Source: Ectothiorhodospira marina
GTDB taxonomy: Bacteria > Pseudomonadota > Gammaproteobacteria > Ectothiorhodospirales > Ectothiorhodospiraceae
Length of the DNA: 64,000 nucleotides
Reading direction: 5' to 3'
Assembly: GCF_900109495.1 (NCBI RefSeq)
Contig: NZ_FOAA01000003.1
Coordinates: forward strand, 140,572 to 204,571
The notes beneath the pieces are model-generated. The model ran no database searches and was not told the DNA's origin. It was given only the letters and a program-made list of their open reading frames with translations. This document shows positions 9,724-18,324 of the stretch, piece by piece. The first letter of the stretch is position 1; each line of letters starts with the position of its first letter. The translations under genes were made by a program, and so were the position numbers.

Positions 9724-9958
9724 GTATGGCCTCGCTGAAGTGAATGTGGGCCCCGCCATCCGGGGGTCGCGGTTGCCAGGATCATAACACGCCATGCGGC
9801 CCCCCGACCGCCCCCACCGGTGCCGAAATCCCGGTGGAATCGGGCACTCGCACGGGCCGTTGAAGAATGTCTCGCGCGGCGCTGATCACCGTGATGGCCT
9901 TCACCCAGTCTCGTTCAGTACACTCGGGATCACCGTCACCGCTGGACAATTTGCCGAC

Positions 9959-10897
9959 ATGACCCTGACCGAATTTCGCTACATCGTCGCGGTGGCCCGC
10001 GAACGGCATTTTGGCCGGGCGGCCGAGGCCTGCCACGTCAGTCAGCCCACGCTGAGTGTGGCCGTGAAGAAACTGGAGGAGGAACTCGGGGTGGTGCTGT
10101 TCGAGCGCAGCAAGACGGAGGTGAGTATCACCCCGGTGGGGGATCAGGTGGTTCGTCAGGCCCAGCGAGTGCTGGAGGAGGCAGACAGTCTGACCACCAT
10201 CGCCCGACAGGGGCGGGATCAACTCTGTGGCCCCCTGCGCCTGGGGGCCATTCACACCATCGGCCCCTATCTTCTGCCCCATCTGGTGCCCGAGGTACAC
10301 CGGCGCGCCCCCAAACTGCCGCTGATCATCGAGGAGAACTACACCGCCCGGCTGGCGGAGAGTCTCAAGCAGGGAGAGCTGGACGCCATCATCGTGGCCA
10401 TGCCCTTCGAGCAACCCGGCGTGGTCACCCTGCCCCTGTATTCAGAGCCTTTCGTGGCCGTGCTGCCGGCGGATCACCCCTTGAGCCGACGGCAGAAACT
10501 GGACATCAACGAGTTGGCCAGGGAAACCCTGCTGCTGCTGGGCGCGGGCCATTGTTTCCGGGAGCAGGTATTGCACTTCTGTCCGGACTGCCACGCCACC
10601 ATGTCCTCGGGCAACAGCATCCAGCACACGGTGGAGGGCAGTTCCCTGGAGACCATCCGCCACATGGTGGTCACGGGCATGGGGGTCACCATCCTGCCCT
10701 GCTCGGCCGCGGGTGCAGATCGTTATGCCCAGCACCTGCTCTCCATTCGTCGCTTCCAGGAGCCGGTGCCCACCCGTCAGGTGGCCCTGGCCTGGCGCAC
10801 CAGCTTCCCGCGCCCCAAGGCCATCGAGGTGATCCGCCAGGCCATTCTTGACACGCACGTCCCCTGCCTGGAGATGATCGGCGATCCCTCACGGTGA
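9959..10897 (+). CDS. oxyR: OxyR, peroxide-sensing LysR-family regulator
   Basis: 312 residues. An N-terminal winged helix-turn-helix (~1-60: TLTEFRYIVAVARERHFGRA) is followed by a LysR substrate-binding-type domain. The redox cysteines fall exactly at residues 199 and 208 in GAGHCFREQVLHFC, matching E. coli OxyR numbering, so disulfide-based sensing of hydrogen peroxide is expected. Cys211 and Cys269 (in ILPCSAAG) are extra. The ATG at 9959 gives the family length; a longer upstream reading is not homologous. No catalase or peroxidase gene is adjacent, so its targets lie elsewhere. The 3' end overlaps the convergent pentapeptide gene by 9 bases. Confidence 0.95.
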   Translation: MTLTEFRYIVAVARERHFGRAAEACHVSQPTLSVAVKKLEEELGVVLFERSKTEVSITPVGDQVVRQAQRVLEEADSLTTIARQGRDQLCGPLRLGAIHTIGPYLLPHLVPEVHRRAPKLPLIIEENYTARLAESLKQGELDAIIVAMPFEQPGVVTLPLYSEPFVAVLPADHPLSRRQKLDINELARETLLLLGAGHCFREQVLHFCPDCHATMSSGNSIQHTVEGSSLETIRHMVVTGMGVTILPCSAAGADRYAQHLLSIRRFQEPVPTRQVALAWRTSFPRPKAIEVIRQAILDTHVPCLEMIGDPSR

Positions 10898-11809
10898 TTC
10901 GCAGGTGCCTATCGAGCCAGAAGCGCAGACGCGTCCGTCGGTCCAGAGGGTGCGACTGAGAATGGCGCCCGTCAGATCGGCATGGTCCAGCCGGGCGCCA
11001 CGCAGGTCGGCATGGCTCAGGTCGGCACCCGCGAGACGGGTGTCGGTGAGCACGGTTTCCTGGAGCATCGCACCGGTGAGGCGCGCGCCGCTCAGATCAG
11101 CCCGGTCCAGCCGGGCGCGCCTGAGGTCTGCATAACCGAGATCGGCCCCAACCAGGCGTGCTTCCGACAGCTTGGCGCCCAGCAGGTCCGCGTTGCTCAG
11201 GTTTGCGCCGGTGAGATCCTGCCCGCGCAGGTCCATGCCCACCATGCGGCAGTAGCTCCAGTTGACCCCCGGCTGGGCCGGCGCCAGGCAGTCTGCCGCA
11301 GCGTCCGGCTCCTGACGGTCCATTCCCAGCCACAGCAACAACAACAGGCCCAGCAGCCCGACCGCCAGCCCGATCCAGAGGCGCGGCCCCTGCGGGAGAT
11401 TGCTCGAAGGCTTGGGCGACTGCAGCAACTGCACCCGCTGGTAGCGGTGACTGACCAGTTCGGGGGGTTCGGGGCGACGGCGATCGCCCGCCCGCTGATC
11501 CGTCTGGGAGGACAGCTCATCGGGATAGGGTCGGGCCCGACGTTCGGGGGAGCGCTCGTCCTCGCGGCGCTTGGCCTGCAGCAGACGCTCTCGCCCTTCC
11601 GGGGTGTCAGTATCGTAGAACTCCACCGGGATCAGGTGAGGCTGGGAGCGGAGGGCATACCAACGCTGCTGGTCCAGGCTGACCTCGTCATCCATGCGCA
11701 GCCGCCCCAGCAATAGGTAGCTGCGGATCAACCGTTCCGGATAGGGTCCCCTCACCTCTCCATTGCGGCGAGTGAACCAGAGTTGATGCTCATTCTCCAT
11801 AAGCTCCAT
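10889..11809 (-). CDS. Pentapeptide-repeat protein with GYF-like N-terminus and one membrane helix
   Basis: About 306 residues in three parts. Residues ~5-60 (LWFTRRNGEVRGPYPERL...) look like a GYF_2-type domain, used for peptide binding in other proteins. A charged linker leads to one membrane helix near 140-165 (LWIGLAVGLLGLLLLLWLGM). The C-terminal ~100 residues are pentapeptide repeats of A(D/N)Lxx type (ADLGYADLRRARLDRADL), a right-handed beta-helix probably in the periplasm. Function is unknown. Start options are GTG 11821, ATG 11809 and ATG 11800; none has a clear ribosome-binding site. It follows the Slp-type gene closely, so they may be co-transcribed. Confidence 0.75.
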   Translation of the reverse strand: MELMENEHQLWFTRRNGEVRGPYPERLIRSYLLLGRLRMDDEVSLDQQRWYALRSQPHLIPVEFYDTDTPEGRERLLQAKRREDERSPERRARPYPDELSSQTDQRAGDRRRPEPPELVSHRYQRVQLLQSPKPSSNLPQGPRLWIGLAVGLLGLLLLLWLGMDRQEPDAAADCLAPAQPGVNWSYCRMVGMDLRGQDLTGANLSNADLLGAKLSEARLVGADLGYADLRRARLDRADLSGARLTGAMLQETVLTDTRLAGADLSHADLRGARLDHADLTGAILSRTLWTDGRVCASGSIGTCESP

Positions 11810-11828
11810 GAACTCGGTCACGAGGGTC

Positions 11829-12365
11829 TCAGTTGCTCAGTATGACACCGATACCGATATTGAAACGCGGGCGCGTGTTCACCGGGTCGGCCTCCTGCGG
11901 CCACAGGTAATCATTGTCCACTGCCATCACGGGGTAACGATAGGGGGTGTCACCCACCTGACCGGTGACGACCTTCTCCAGCCTACCCGTGACCGTAAGC
12001 AAACGACCGGGGCTGTAGTCCACGCTTTCCAGGTAACCGGGCACCCGGGCCATGAAACGCCCTTGCTGCGTACGATCGGTCCGGGGGCGCTGCTGGCGGT
12101 CCAGGGGATAGGCCAGAATCTCCACCTGGGTGGCCTGCTCCAGGTTGCGGGTATTGACGATCATACCGCCCCAGACCACGCGCGCTCCGGCAGCCCCCTC
12201 CTCGGACAAGGCCACCTGTGACGGAGTGAGAGCGGACAGGGTGTCCCGGGTATCGAACTGGGGCCCGGTGGCACAACCTGCCAGTCCCAGGGCCACCAAT
12301 ACCAGCAGCCCCCACCATCCGCATCGGCATCGGGGTCGCCAGGTACAAGAGGACATGTCATCCAT
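11829..12365 (-). CDS. Slp-family outer-membrane lipoprotein
   Basis: 178 residues with a lipoprotein signal ending in LGLAGC. The mature part carries the Slp-family pattern: GARVVWGGMIVNTRNLEQATQ, TQQGRFMARVPGYLES, and YSPGRLLTVTGRL. Slp of E. coli is an outer-membrane lipoprotein induced by starvation and acid; the exact role is unknown. The start overlaps the end of the HDOD gene by 8 bases (ATG 12365); ATG 12356 is an alternative just after that stop. Either way the HDOD, Slp and pentapeptide genes form a tight minus-strand run. Confidence 0.85.
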   Translation of the reverse strand: MDDMSSCTWRPRCRCGWWGLLVLVALGLAGCATGPQFDTRDTLSALTPSQVALSEEGAAGARVVWGGMIVNTRNLEQATQVEILAYPLDRQQRPRTDRTQQGRFMARVPGYLESVDYSPGRLLTVTGRLEKVVTGQVGDTPYRYPVMAVDNDYLWPQEADPVNTRPRFNIGIGVILSN

Positions 12366-13215
12366 GATCGAGGATCAGGGCCTCTACCTCCACCACCTGA
12401 TGCTGGGCCCGATCGATGATGGACGGCAGCACGGAGGGATCAAGGCCAGAGCGCTCCCAGGCCTCGGGCTGGATGGGCGGGGCATCCCTGGGGTCGCGGG
12501 TGTCCACTTCGGCCATGTGGGCAACGGTGTTGGCAATGTGCACCAGGGCCACGGCGGTCTGATGCTCCTTGGCCGCGGTGGGTTCATGATGGTAGCGGAT
12601 GCAGGCCAGCAGCTTTTCGGGCAGATGCCAGTGGGCCGCCAATTCACCCCCCACTTGGGCATGGTCATAGCCCAGCACGTCCCGCTCCGCCTTCTGCGGG
12701 GGCATGCGACCGGCGTTCTGCAGCCCCAGCAGGAAGGCCTCGTGGGCCTCATCGGGCTCGCGGTTGAAGATCAGCAAGCGCCCGATGTCGTGCAGCAGAC
12801 CGGCAATGAACATGGTCTCGCCATCGCGCATCTTGAGATCTTCGCTGAGCAACCGGGCCACCAGGCCGCAATAGATACTGTGACGCCAGAAGTCCTCCAT
12901 GGACATCAGATCGTTGGGGATGCCATCAAAGGCCTTGGTCACGGTGGTCGCCAGTACCAGGTCGCGGATCTGGCGGGTGCCGATCACCTGTACGGCCCGG
13001 GTGATGGTATCGATGCGGTGGGAGAGGCCGTAGAAGGGGCTGTTGGCCACCTGCAGCAGGCGAATGGTGAGCGCCGGATCCTGGCTGATCACCTGGCCAA
13101 TATCGGCTGCGGTGGATTCATCATCGTCCACCATGGCATTCAAGCGGCTGGCCACCGCGGGCAGAGAGACCAGTCCCGACCCCTGTTCCACCAGTTTTTC
13201 AATACTCAGTGACAT
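12358..13215 (-). CDS. HDOD domain signalling protein
   Basis: 285 residues. The HDOD domain (~15-215) is recognisable from IGQVISQDPALTIRLLQVAN, SPFYGLSHRIDTITRAVQVIG and the later GLLHDIGRLL segment. HDOD proteins resemble HD phosphohydrolases but usually lack the full metal-binding set and act as protein-interaction modules in signalling and motility. GGGGGA precedes the ATG at 13215. It is the first gene of the run HDOD-slp-pentapeptide. The partner is unknown; the diguanylate and adenylate cyclases nearby make second-messenger signalling a reasonable setting, but that is inference. Confidence 0.88.
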   Translation of the reverse strand: MSLSIEKLVEQGSGLVSLPAVASRLNAMVDDDESTAADIGQVISQDPALTIRLLQVANSPFYGLSHRIDTITRAVQVIGTRQIRDLVLATTVTKAFDGIPNDLMSMEDFWRHSIYCGLVARLLSEDLKMRDGETMFIAGLLHDIGRLLIFNREPDEAHEAFLLGLQNAGRMPPQKAERDVLGYDHAQVGGELAAHWHLPEKLLACIRYHHEPTAAKEHQTAVALVHIANTVAHMAEVDTRDPRDAPPIQPEAWERSGLDPSVLPSIIDRAQHQVVEVEALILDHG

Positions 13216-13382
13216 GCCATCCCCCGATTCTCCACTGCCAGGCGTGAGCGGGCAGACTCCTCTGGATGATAGACCAGATCACGACGCCCAGGACACGTGA
13301 CCCCATCATACACCCTCAGCGTTCGGGAGCATCCTGATGCATGGACAGGAAACACGCTCCTCAACCCTCCCCTCCCCGGGGC

Positions 13383-14957
13383 CTACAGCAGCGCCCCGCC
13401 CAGAAAAAATGCCAGCAGCGCCAGGGCAACGACACCCACGCCCGCCAGGGCCAGATTGCGCTGGAATCGTCGGCGTTGCTGGTTTTCCTCCCAGCGATGC
13501 ACCGAGGTGTCGCGGGCGCTCTGGGAGGATGGGCGTTCCGGGGAGGTCGGGCGGTCGACGCCATCCAGGGACACCTGATCCGCCGGGCCGGCCGCGGGCT
13601 TGGCGGGCTGTTGAGGCGCTGCGTTCTCATCCCCCCGGGGCACGGAGCGTTCCAGGGTATCCAGGGCCTCGGAGAGTTGGGCTTCCAGGTGTCTGCGCTT
13701 TTCCGCCTCCTGGCGCTGCAGCTCCTGTTGCTTCTTCTCCAGCAGATTCAGCTCACCGCGCAGGGTACGCACTTCGCCCTGTGAGGTCTCGCGCTCCTGC
13801 TCCAGACGTTCCACCCGCGAGATGGCCTGTACCAGTTCGTCCTCCACCTGCAGACGAGCCAGTTCCGCGGCCTCCGCCCGGGCCTGAAGATTGCCTTGCG
13901 GTTCCGCAGGGGCCTCGCCGTTGGAGCTGGCCAGGGCGCGCTCAGCGGCACCCGTGCGTTCCCGAGCAGATTCCAGTTCAGCCTTGAGTCGGCGTACTTC
14001 GTCCGCATCCCCCTCGGCTGGCTCCTGGCGCAGTTGCTCCAGTTCCTGGCGCAGGGCGTGGAGTTCCTCCTGGGCCTGTTCCCGGGCCGTGGCGGCCTCC
14101 CGGACCTGGGCATCGCGCTCCAGCAGTTGGGCAGAGGCTTCCCGCAGCTCCCCTTGCAACCCTTCCACGCGCTCCTGGGCGCGACTGGCCTCTTCCTGCT
14201 GTTCACGCAGCCGGGTACGTAGCTGTCCATGGGTCCGTTCGGCCTCTTCCAGGGCCTCGCGACCCTGGGCCAGTTCAGCCTCCAGGGCGGCGATGCGGTC
14301 CTTGGCTTCCCGTTCGTCCGAGGTCTGCTGGCGCAGCATGAGTTCGGTGCGCAGCTGGCGCATGTCTCCCTGTAGCCGTTCCCGTTCCTTGACGGCGGCC
14401 CGGGCCTGGGTCTGGGCGTGTTCCAGTTGCTCGCGCAGGTTCTTGATTTCGGTCTGGGCGTTCGCAAGCGCTGCCGTGTCGGGGTGGGGTTCCGGCACAG
14501 GCTGGGTGGTGGGTTCTGCCGGAGGTGTGAGGGGGGCCGCCGCGTCCCCTGCCAGGAGTTGCTCGGTGGTCTCCAATACATTGTCGGCGCGAAACGGCTT
14601 CATCACCACGTCATTGGCGCCGCGCTCGGCAGCCTTGCGCCGGGTGCCTTCGTCGTCCTCGTTGCCGGTGACGATCACCACGGGGAGGGCTTTGAGACGG
14701 GTGTCGTCACTGTCACGAATGCGCTGCAACAGGCCGTAGCCGTCCAGCTGGGGCATGGAGAGGTCGGTGAATACGCAGGCGATCCCAGGATTCTGCTCCA
14801 GCAGGGTCCAGGCCTCCATGCCGTCGGGGGCATCCACCACCTGATAGCGCCGCCGCAGGATCTTGTTGAGCGCCTGGCGCATCACCCGGGAGTCGTCCAC
14901 CACAAGAATCAGTGGTGCGTCATCCTGCGGCCCGGTGGTATCGGTCGGTGAAGTCAT
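13383..14957 (-). CDS. Response regulator with long coiled coil and C-terminal membrane anchor
   Basis: About 524 residues. An N-terminal receiver domain (~12-135) has the acidic pair VVDD, the phospho-acceptor Asp in FTDLSMP, the switch Thr (VVIVTGNEDD) and the Lys in VMKPF. Residues ~165-445 are a nearly uninterrupted Glu/Gln/Arg-rich coiled coil with heptad spacing. A Pro/Ser-rich linker follows, then a basic segment (QQRRRFQRN) and a single hydrophobic helix of ~20 residues ending the protein (LALAGVGVVALALLAFFLGG). It therefore looks like a tail-anchored receiver with no DNA-binding or enzymatic output. The ATG at 14957 has GGGGGAAGGG upstream; ATG 14972 is possible. No histidine kinase is adjacent. 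Confidence 0.8.
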   Translation of the reverse strand: MTSPTDTTGPQDDAPLILVVDDSRVMRQALNKILRRRYQVVDAPDGMEAWTLLEQNPGIACVFTDLSMPQLDGYGLLQRIRDSDDTRLKALPVVIVTGNEDDEGTRRKAAERGANDVVMKPFRADNVLETTEQLLAGDAAAPLTPPAEPTTQPVPEPHPDTAALANAQTEIKNLREQLEHAQTQARAAVKERERLQGDMRQLRTELMLRQQTSDEREAKDRIAALEAELAQGREALEEAERTHGQLRTRLREQQEEASRAQERVEGLQGELREASAQLLERDAQVREAATAREQAQEELHALRQELEQLRQEPAEGDADEVRRLKAELESARERTGAAERALASSNGEAPAEPQGNLQARAEAAELARLQVEDELVQAISRVERLEQERETSQGEVRTLRGELNLLEKKQQELQRQEAEKRRHLEAQLSEALDTLERSVPRGDENAAPQQPAKPAAGPADQVSLDGVDRPTSPERPSSQSARDTSVHRWEENQQRRRFQRNLALAGVGVVALALLAFFLGGALL

Positions 14958-15149
14958 TGGCCCTTCCCCCATATTCCACGGTGGTTGTTCTGATCTTCAG
15001 TATGCCCCGCGGCAAGTGTAGCCGTAACCCCGGTGAGGTCTCGACCTGTCAGTCTGGTGGGCGCTTCCTTTCGTCGGCGCCTTGATAGCGGCCCCGGGGC
15101 GGTTCATCATCAAGCCATCATCATATTCCATCTGGGAGGATTGCCTGAC

Positions 15150-15845
15150 ATGTCTGAAACCGTACTCATCACCGGGGCCAACCGCGGCATCGGTCTGGAA
15201 ATGACCCGTCAGTTCGCCGACGCGGGTTTTCGGGTGTTTGCCTGTTGCCGCAATCCGGAGAGCGCGCGGGATCTGAGCCGGCTGGCGGCCAGCAAACAGG
15301 GCCAGGTGAGCCTGCATCCGCTGGATGTAACCCACCCGGCACAGATTCAGGCCATGGTGGACATGCTGGGGGATACGCCGCTGGATATTCTCATCAATAA
15401 CGCGGGGGCCTTTGGTCCGGCAACGCCTTTTGGCGATACGGATGTGGAGGCCTGGATGGACACGTTCCGGGTGAACACGGTGGCGCCGCTGAAGATGATG
15501 GAGGCGCTGGTAGACCGGGTGGCGGAGAGTGATCGGCGCCTGATGGTGAACATCACCAGCAAGATGGGCAGCATCGCGGACAATGGTTCGGGCGGCTTGT
15601 ATGTGTACCGGTCCACGAAGGCGGCCCTGAACGCAGTGGTGGCCAGCGCGGCGCTGGATCTGCAGCCCCGGGGGATCACGGTGGTGGCGATGCATCCGGG
15701 CTGGGTGCTGACGGACATGGGGGGCCCCAGTGCGGAGATGACGGTCACGGAGAGTGCAACGGCGCTGCGGGGGCTGATGGATGACATCACGCCGGCGGAT
15801 GCGGGGCGGTTCATGGATATCAATGGGGCGGATATTCCCTGGTAG
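15150..15845 (+). CDS. Short-chain dehydrogenase/reductase (SDR)
   Basis: 231 residues, classical SDR fold. The cofactor motif TGANRGIG is near the N-terminus, NNAG is at the expected place, and the catalytic residues are Ser in NITSKMGS and the YRSTK (YxxxK) motif. It reduces or oxidises a small alcohol/ketone with NAD(P)H; the substrate is unknown. GGGAGGA at ~15135 supports the ATG at 15150. It is followed after 17 bases by the FKBP gene, probably in one transcript. The C-terminal part begins to use G-ending codons heavily, a trend that continues in the next gene. Confidence 0.88.
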   Translation: MSETVLITGANRGIGLEMTRQFADAGFRVFACCRNPESARDLSRLAASKQGQVSLHPLDVTHPAQIQAMVDMLGDTPLDILINNAGAFGPATPFGDTDVEAWMDTFRVNTVAPLKMMEALVDRVAESDRRLMVNITSKMGSIADNGSGGLYVYRSTKAALNAVVASAALDLQPRGITVVAMHPGWVLTDMGGPSAEMTVTESATALRGLMDDITPADAGRFMDINGADIPW

Positions 15846-15862
15846 GGAGTGGGATACCAACG

Positions 15863-16450
15863 ATGCTTGCTTCGCTGTTGCGTAATGTGTTGTTTCTGGC
15901 GGTGGTCAGTCTGATCTCGCTGGTGATCATTTTTGTGGGTGCCCGCAGTTGTGGGTTGACGCCGGAGCAGCGGGCGGAGGAGGCGTTGTTGGCGGAGTTG
16001 AATATTGAGGAGGGGGATGCCTACCGGTCGGCCAATGCGGCGCGGCCGGGGGTGGTGACGTTGTCCAGTGGCCTGCAGGTGGAGGTGCTGGAGTTGGGTG
16101 ATGGGCCAGTGCCGGAACGGGAGGACCGGGTGGTGGTGCATTACCGTGGGATGCATCTGGATGGGCGTGTCTTTGATAGTTCTTATCGTCGGGAGGTGCC
16201 GTCCGTGGTGACGGTCGAGGATATGATCCCCGGTTGGCAGGAGGCATTGGTGAATCTCCCCGCGGGCAGCGAGGCGCGGTTGGTGGTGCCTTATCAATTG
16301 GGTTACGGGGGCGGCCGGATGGGGGATGTGATCGGTCCGGGGGAGACGTTGATCTTTGAGTTGGCGTTGCTGGAGGTGTTGGGGCCGGTGGAGGAAGTTG
16401 AGGAGGTGTTGGACCCGATGCAGGAGACGGTGCCTGGGCTGGGGCGGTGA
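15863..16450 (+). CDS. FKBP-type peptidyl-prolyl cis-trans isomerase
   Basis: 195 residues. An N-terminal hydrophobic helix (~6-27) suggests a membrane anchor or uncleaved signal facing the periplasm. The FKBP domain (~65-170) contains DRVVVHYRGMHLDGRVFDSS, IPGWQEAL and PYQLGYG, matching the fold that catalyses proline isomerisation during protein folding. Codon choice is unlike most of the window: leucine is often TTG and valine GTG/GTT, giving a G/T-rich coding strand. The cause is unknown. It ends just before a pair of large palindromic repeats. Confidence 0.88.
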   Translation: MLASLLRNVLFLAVVSLISLVIIFVGARSCGLTPEQRAEEALLAELNIEEGDAYRSANAARPGVVTLSSGLQVEVLELGDGPVPEREDRVVVHYRGMHLDGRVFDSSYRREVPSVVTVEDMIPGWQEALVNLPAGSEARLVVPYQLGYGGGRMGDVIGPGETLIFELALLEVLGPVEEVEEVLDPMQETVPGLGR

Positions 16451-16469
16451 GTTGGGGCTGGGTGGCAGG

Positions 16470-16583
16470 CCTGTTGGTGCGGGGTATCCCTTTCCGCGGG
16501 ACGCCGTGAATACGTCCCTGTAGGCTTGGGCAGCCGCTTCCCGCGGCTGACACCCGCTCCAAGGGATACCCCGCACCAACAGG
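16470..16583. repeat. Structured palindromic repeat, copy A
   Basis: Perfect 23-bp inverted arms (16470-16492 and 16561-16583) around a 68-bp core. The core contains GACGCCGTGAATACGTCC and an inner hairpin CAGCCGC/GCGGCTG. Copy B has a nearly identical core but different arms that still pair. It lies between convergent genes, so it may also end transcription from either side. Confidence 0.9.
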
Positions 16584-16618
16584 CTGGACACATCGTGGTT
16601 GGGTTGGTTTCGGGGTCA

Positions 16619-16736
16619 GGTCAGTCGGGGTGGGGTATTCCTTTCCGCGGGTCGCCGTGAATACGTCCATGTAGGCTTGGGCAGCCGCTTCCTGCGGCTG
16701 ACACCCGCTCCAAGGAATACCCCACCCCGACTGACC
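16619..16736. repeat. Structured palindromic repeat, copy B
   Basis: Perfect 25-bp inverted arms (16619-16643 and 16712-16736) around a 68-bp core that differs from copy A at only about three positions. Arm sequence differs from copy A at several places, each matched by a change in the other arm. Together with copy A it fills most of the 332-base gap between the FKBP and GNAT-nitrilase genes. Confidence 0.9.
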
Positions 16737-16782
16737 CGGACACATTGGGGCCCTACAGGGGGGGGGGGTTGACCTGAAATTC

Positions 16783-18324
16783 TCAGCGTTTCCAGCGGAC
16801 GCTGTAGAGGTCCAGGCGGCGGTCGACCAGGTTGCGGACGCTGCCGTGGGTGCGCAGCTCCTTGAGGTTGTCAAGGTCCAGGTCGGCGATGAGGGTCATC
16901 TCGGTGTTGGGGGTGGCTTCAGCTGCCACGGCGTCGTGGGGGAAGGCGAAGTCGGAGGGGGTGAACACGGCGGCCTGGGAGTATTGCATGTCCATGTTTT
17001 CCACCCTGGGCAGGTTGCCGACGCTGCCGGAGATGACCACGTAGCATTCGTTTTCGATGGCGCGAGCCTGGGCGCAGCGGCGTACGCGCAGGTAGGCGTT
17101 CTTGGTATCCGTCCAGAAGGGGACGAACAGCACCTGCAGGCCCTGCTCGGCGAGGATGCGGGGCAGTTCGGGGAATTCCACGTCGTAGCAGATGAGGATG
17201 CCGATCTTGCCGAAGTCGGTGTCGAAGATGCGCACGTCGTTGCCGCCGCGCAGGCCCCAGTAGGCGCGCTCGTCCGGGGTGATGTGCAGTTTGTACTGTT
17301 TGTCCCAGCTGCCGTCACGTCGACACAGGTAGGAGACGTTGCGCAGTTCCTGGTCTTCGTACTCGGGCATACTCCCGGCAACGATGTTGATGTTGTAGGA
17401 CAGGGCAAGCTTGACCATTTCCTGGCGCAGGGGCTCGGTATATTCCGCCAGGTGGCGCACGGCCTCGGCCGTGTTTTCCTGATTGAACTGGGCCATCAGG
17501 GGGCCGTTGAAGAATTCGGGAAACAGGATGATGTCCGACTGGTAACCGGAGACGGCATCCACGAAGTATTCCATCTGCTGCAGCAGGTCATCCAGGGAGT
17601 TCAGGGGACGCATCTGCCACTGCACGGCACCGACCCGCACCACCTGCTTGGTGCCGCCGATGAGTTTTTCCTTTTCATCGTAGTAGATGTTGATCCATTC
17701 CAGCAGGGTGGCGTAGGCCTGGGATTCCTTGTCGTCGGGCAGGTAGTCGTTGATGATCCGGCGCACGTGGAAGTCGTTGGAAAGCTGGAAGGTGAGCACC
17801 GGGTCGATGATTTCCTTGGATTTGACCAGTTCCACGTATTGTTGCGGGCTCATTTCTTCCCGGTGGTTGTAGTAACCCGGGATGCGGCCACCGGCGACAA
17901 TGGCGCGCAGGTTGAGCTTTTCGCACACTTCCTTGCGGGCATCGTAGAGGCGTCGCCCCAAGCGCAGGCCGCGGTATTCGGGATGCACGAAGACATCGAC
18001 ACCATAGAGGGTGTCGCCGTCGGGGTCGTGGGTGGTGAGGTAACCCTTGCCGGTGATTTCCCAGTAGCGATGCCGGTCGCCCCAGCGGCGGTAGTCGACG
18101 ATGAGGCTGATGGCAGCGGCCACGACCTTGCCGTTGTCCTCAATGCAGATCTGGCCTTCAGGGAAGCGGTTGATCTGGGATTCGAACTGTTCCCGGGTCC
18201 AGGCACCGTCCAGGCCCTGGTACACCGCTTCCATGATCTCTTCAATGTCCTTGTAATCATCCACACGCGTATTGCGCAGGGTCAGGCGGTGTTCGTCATG
18301 TTCCGATTCGGGTGCGTCCGACAT
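16783..18324 (-). CDS. GNAT acetyltransferase / carbon-nitrogen hydrolase fusion
   Basis: 513 residues. The N-terminal ~190 residues form a GNAT acetyltransferase domain (LTLRNTRVDDYKDIEEIM; acetyl-CoA loop around HPEYRGLRLGRRLYDARKE). Residues ~220-500 form a nitrilase-superfamily domain with the Glu-Lys-Cys triad visible in LFPEFFNG, YKLHITPDE and LICYDVEFPEL. Such fusions are known as bifunctional GNAT/C-N hydrolase proteins; their substrate is uncertain. The ATG at 18324 is chosen because the longer reading adds a low-complexity Pro/Arg region. Neighbouring genes (metH, FKBP) give no clear pathway. Confidence 0.9.
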   Translation of the reverse strand: MSDAPESEHDEHRLTLRNTRVDDYKDIEEIMEAVYQGLDGAWTREQFESQINRFPEGQICIEDNGKVVAAAISLIVDYRRWGDRHRYWEITGKGYLTTHDPDGDTLYGVDVFVHPEYRGLRLGRRLYDARKEVCEKLNLRAIVAGGRIPGYYNHREEMSPQQYVELVKSKEIIDPVLTFQLSNDFHVRRIINDYLPDDKESQAYATLLEWINIYYDEKEKLIGGTKQVVRVGAVQWQMRPLNSLDDLLQQMEYFVDAVSGYQSDIILFPEFFNGPLMAQFNQENTAEAVRHLAEYTEPLRQEMVKLALSYNINIVAGSMPEYEDQELRNVSYLCRRDGSWDKQYKLHITPDERAYWGLRGGNDVRIFDTDFGKIGILICYDVEFPELPRILAEQGLQVLFVPFWTDTKNAYLRVRRCAQARAIENECYVVISGSVGNLPRVENMDMQYSQAAVFTPSDFAFPHDAVAAEATPNTEMTLIADLDLDNLKELRTHGSVRNLVDRRLDLYSVRWKR

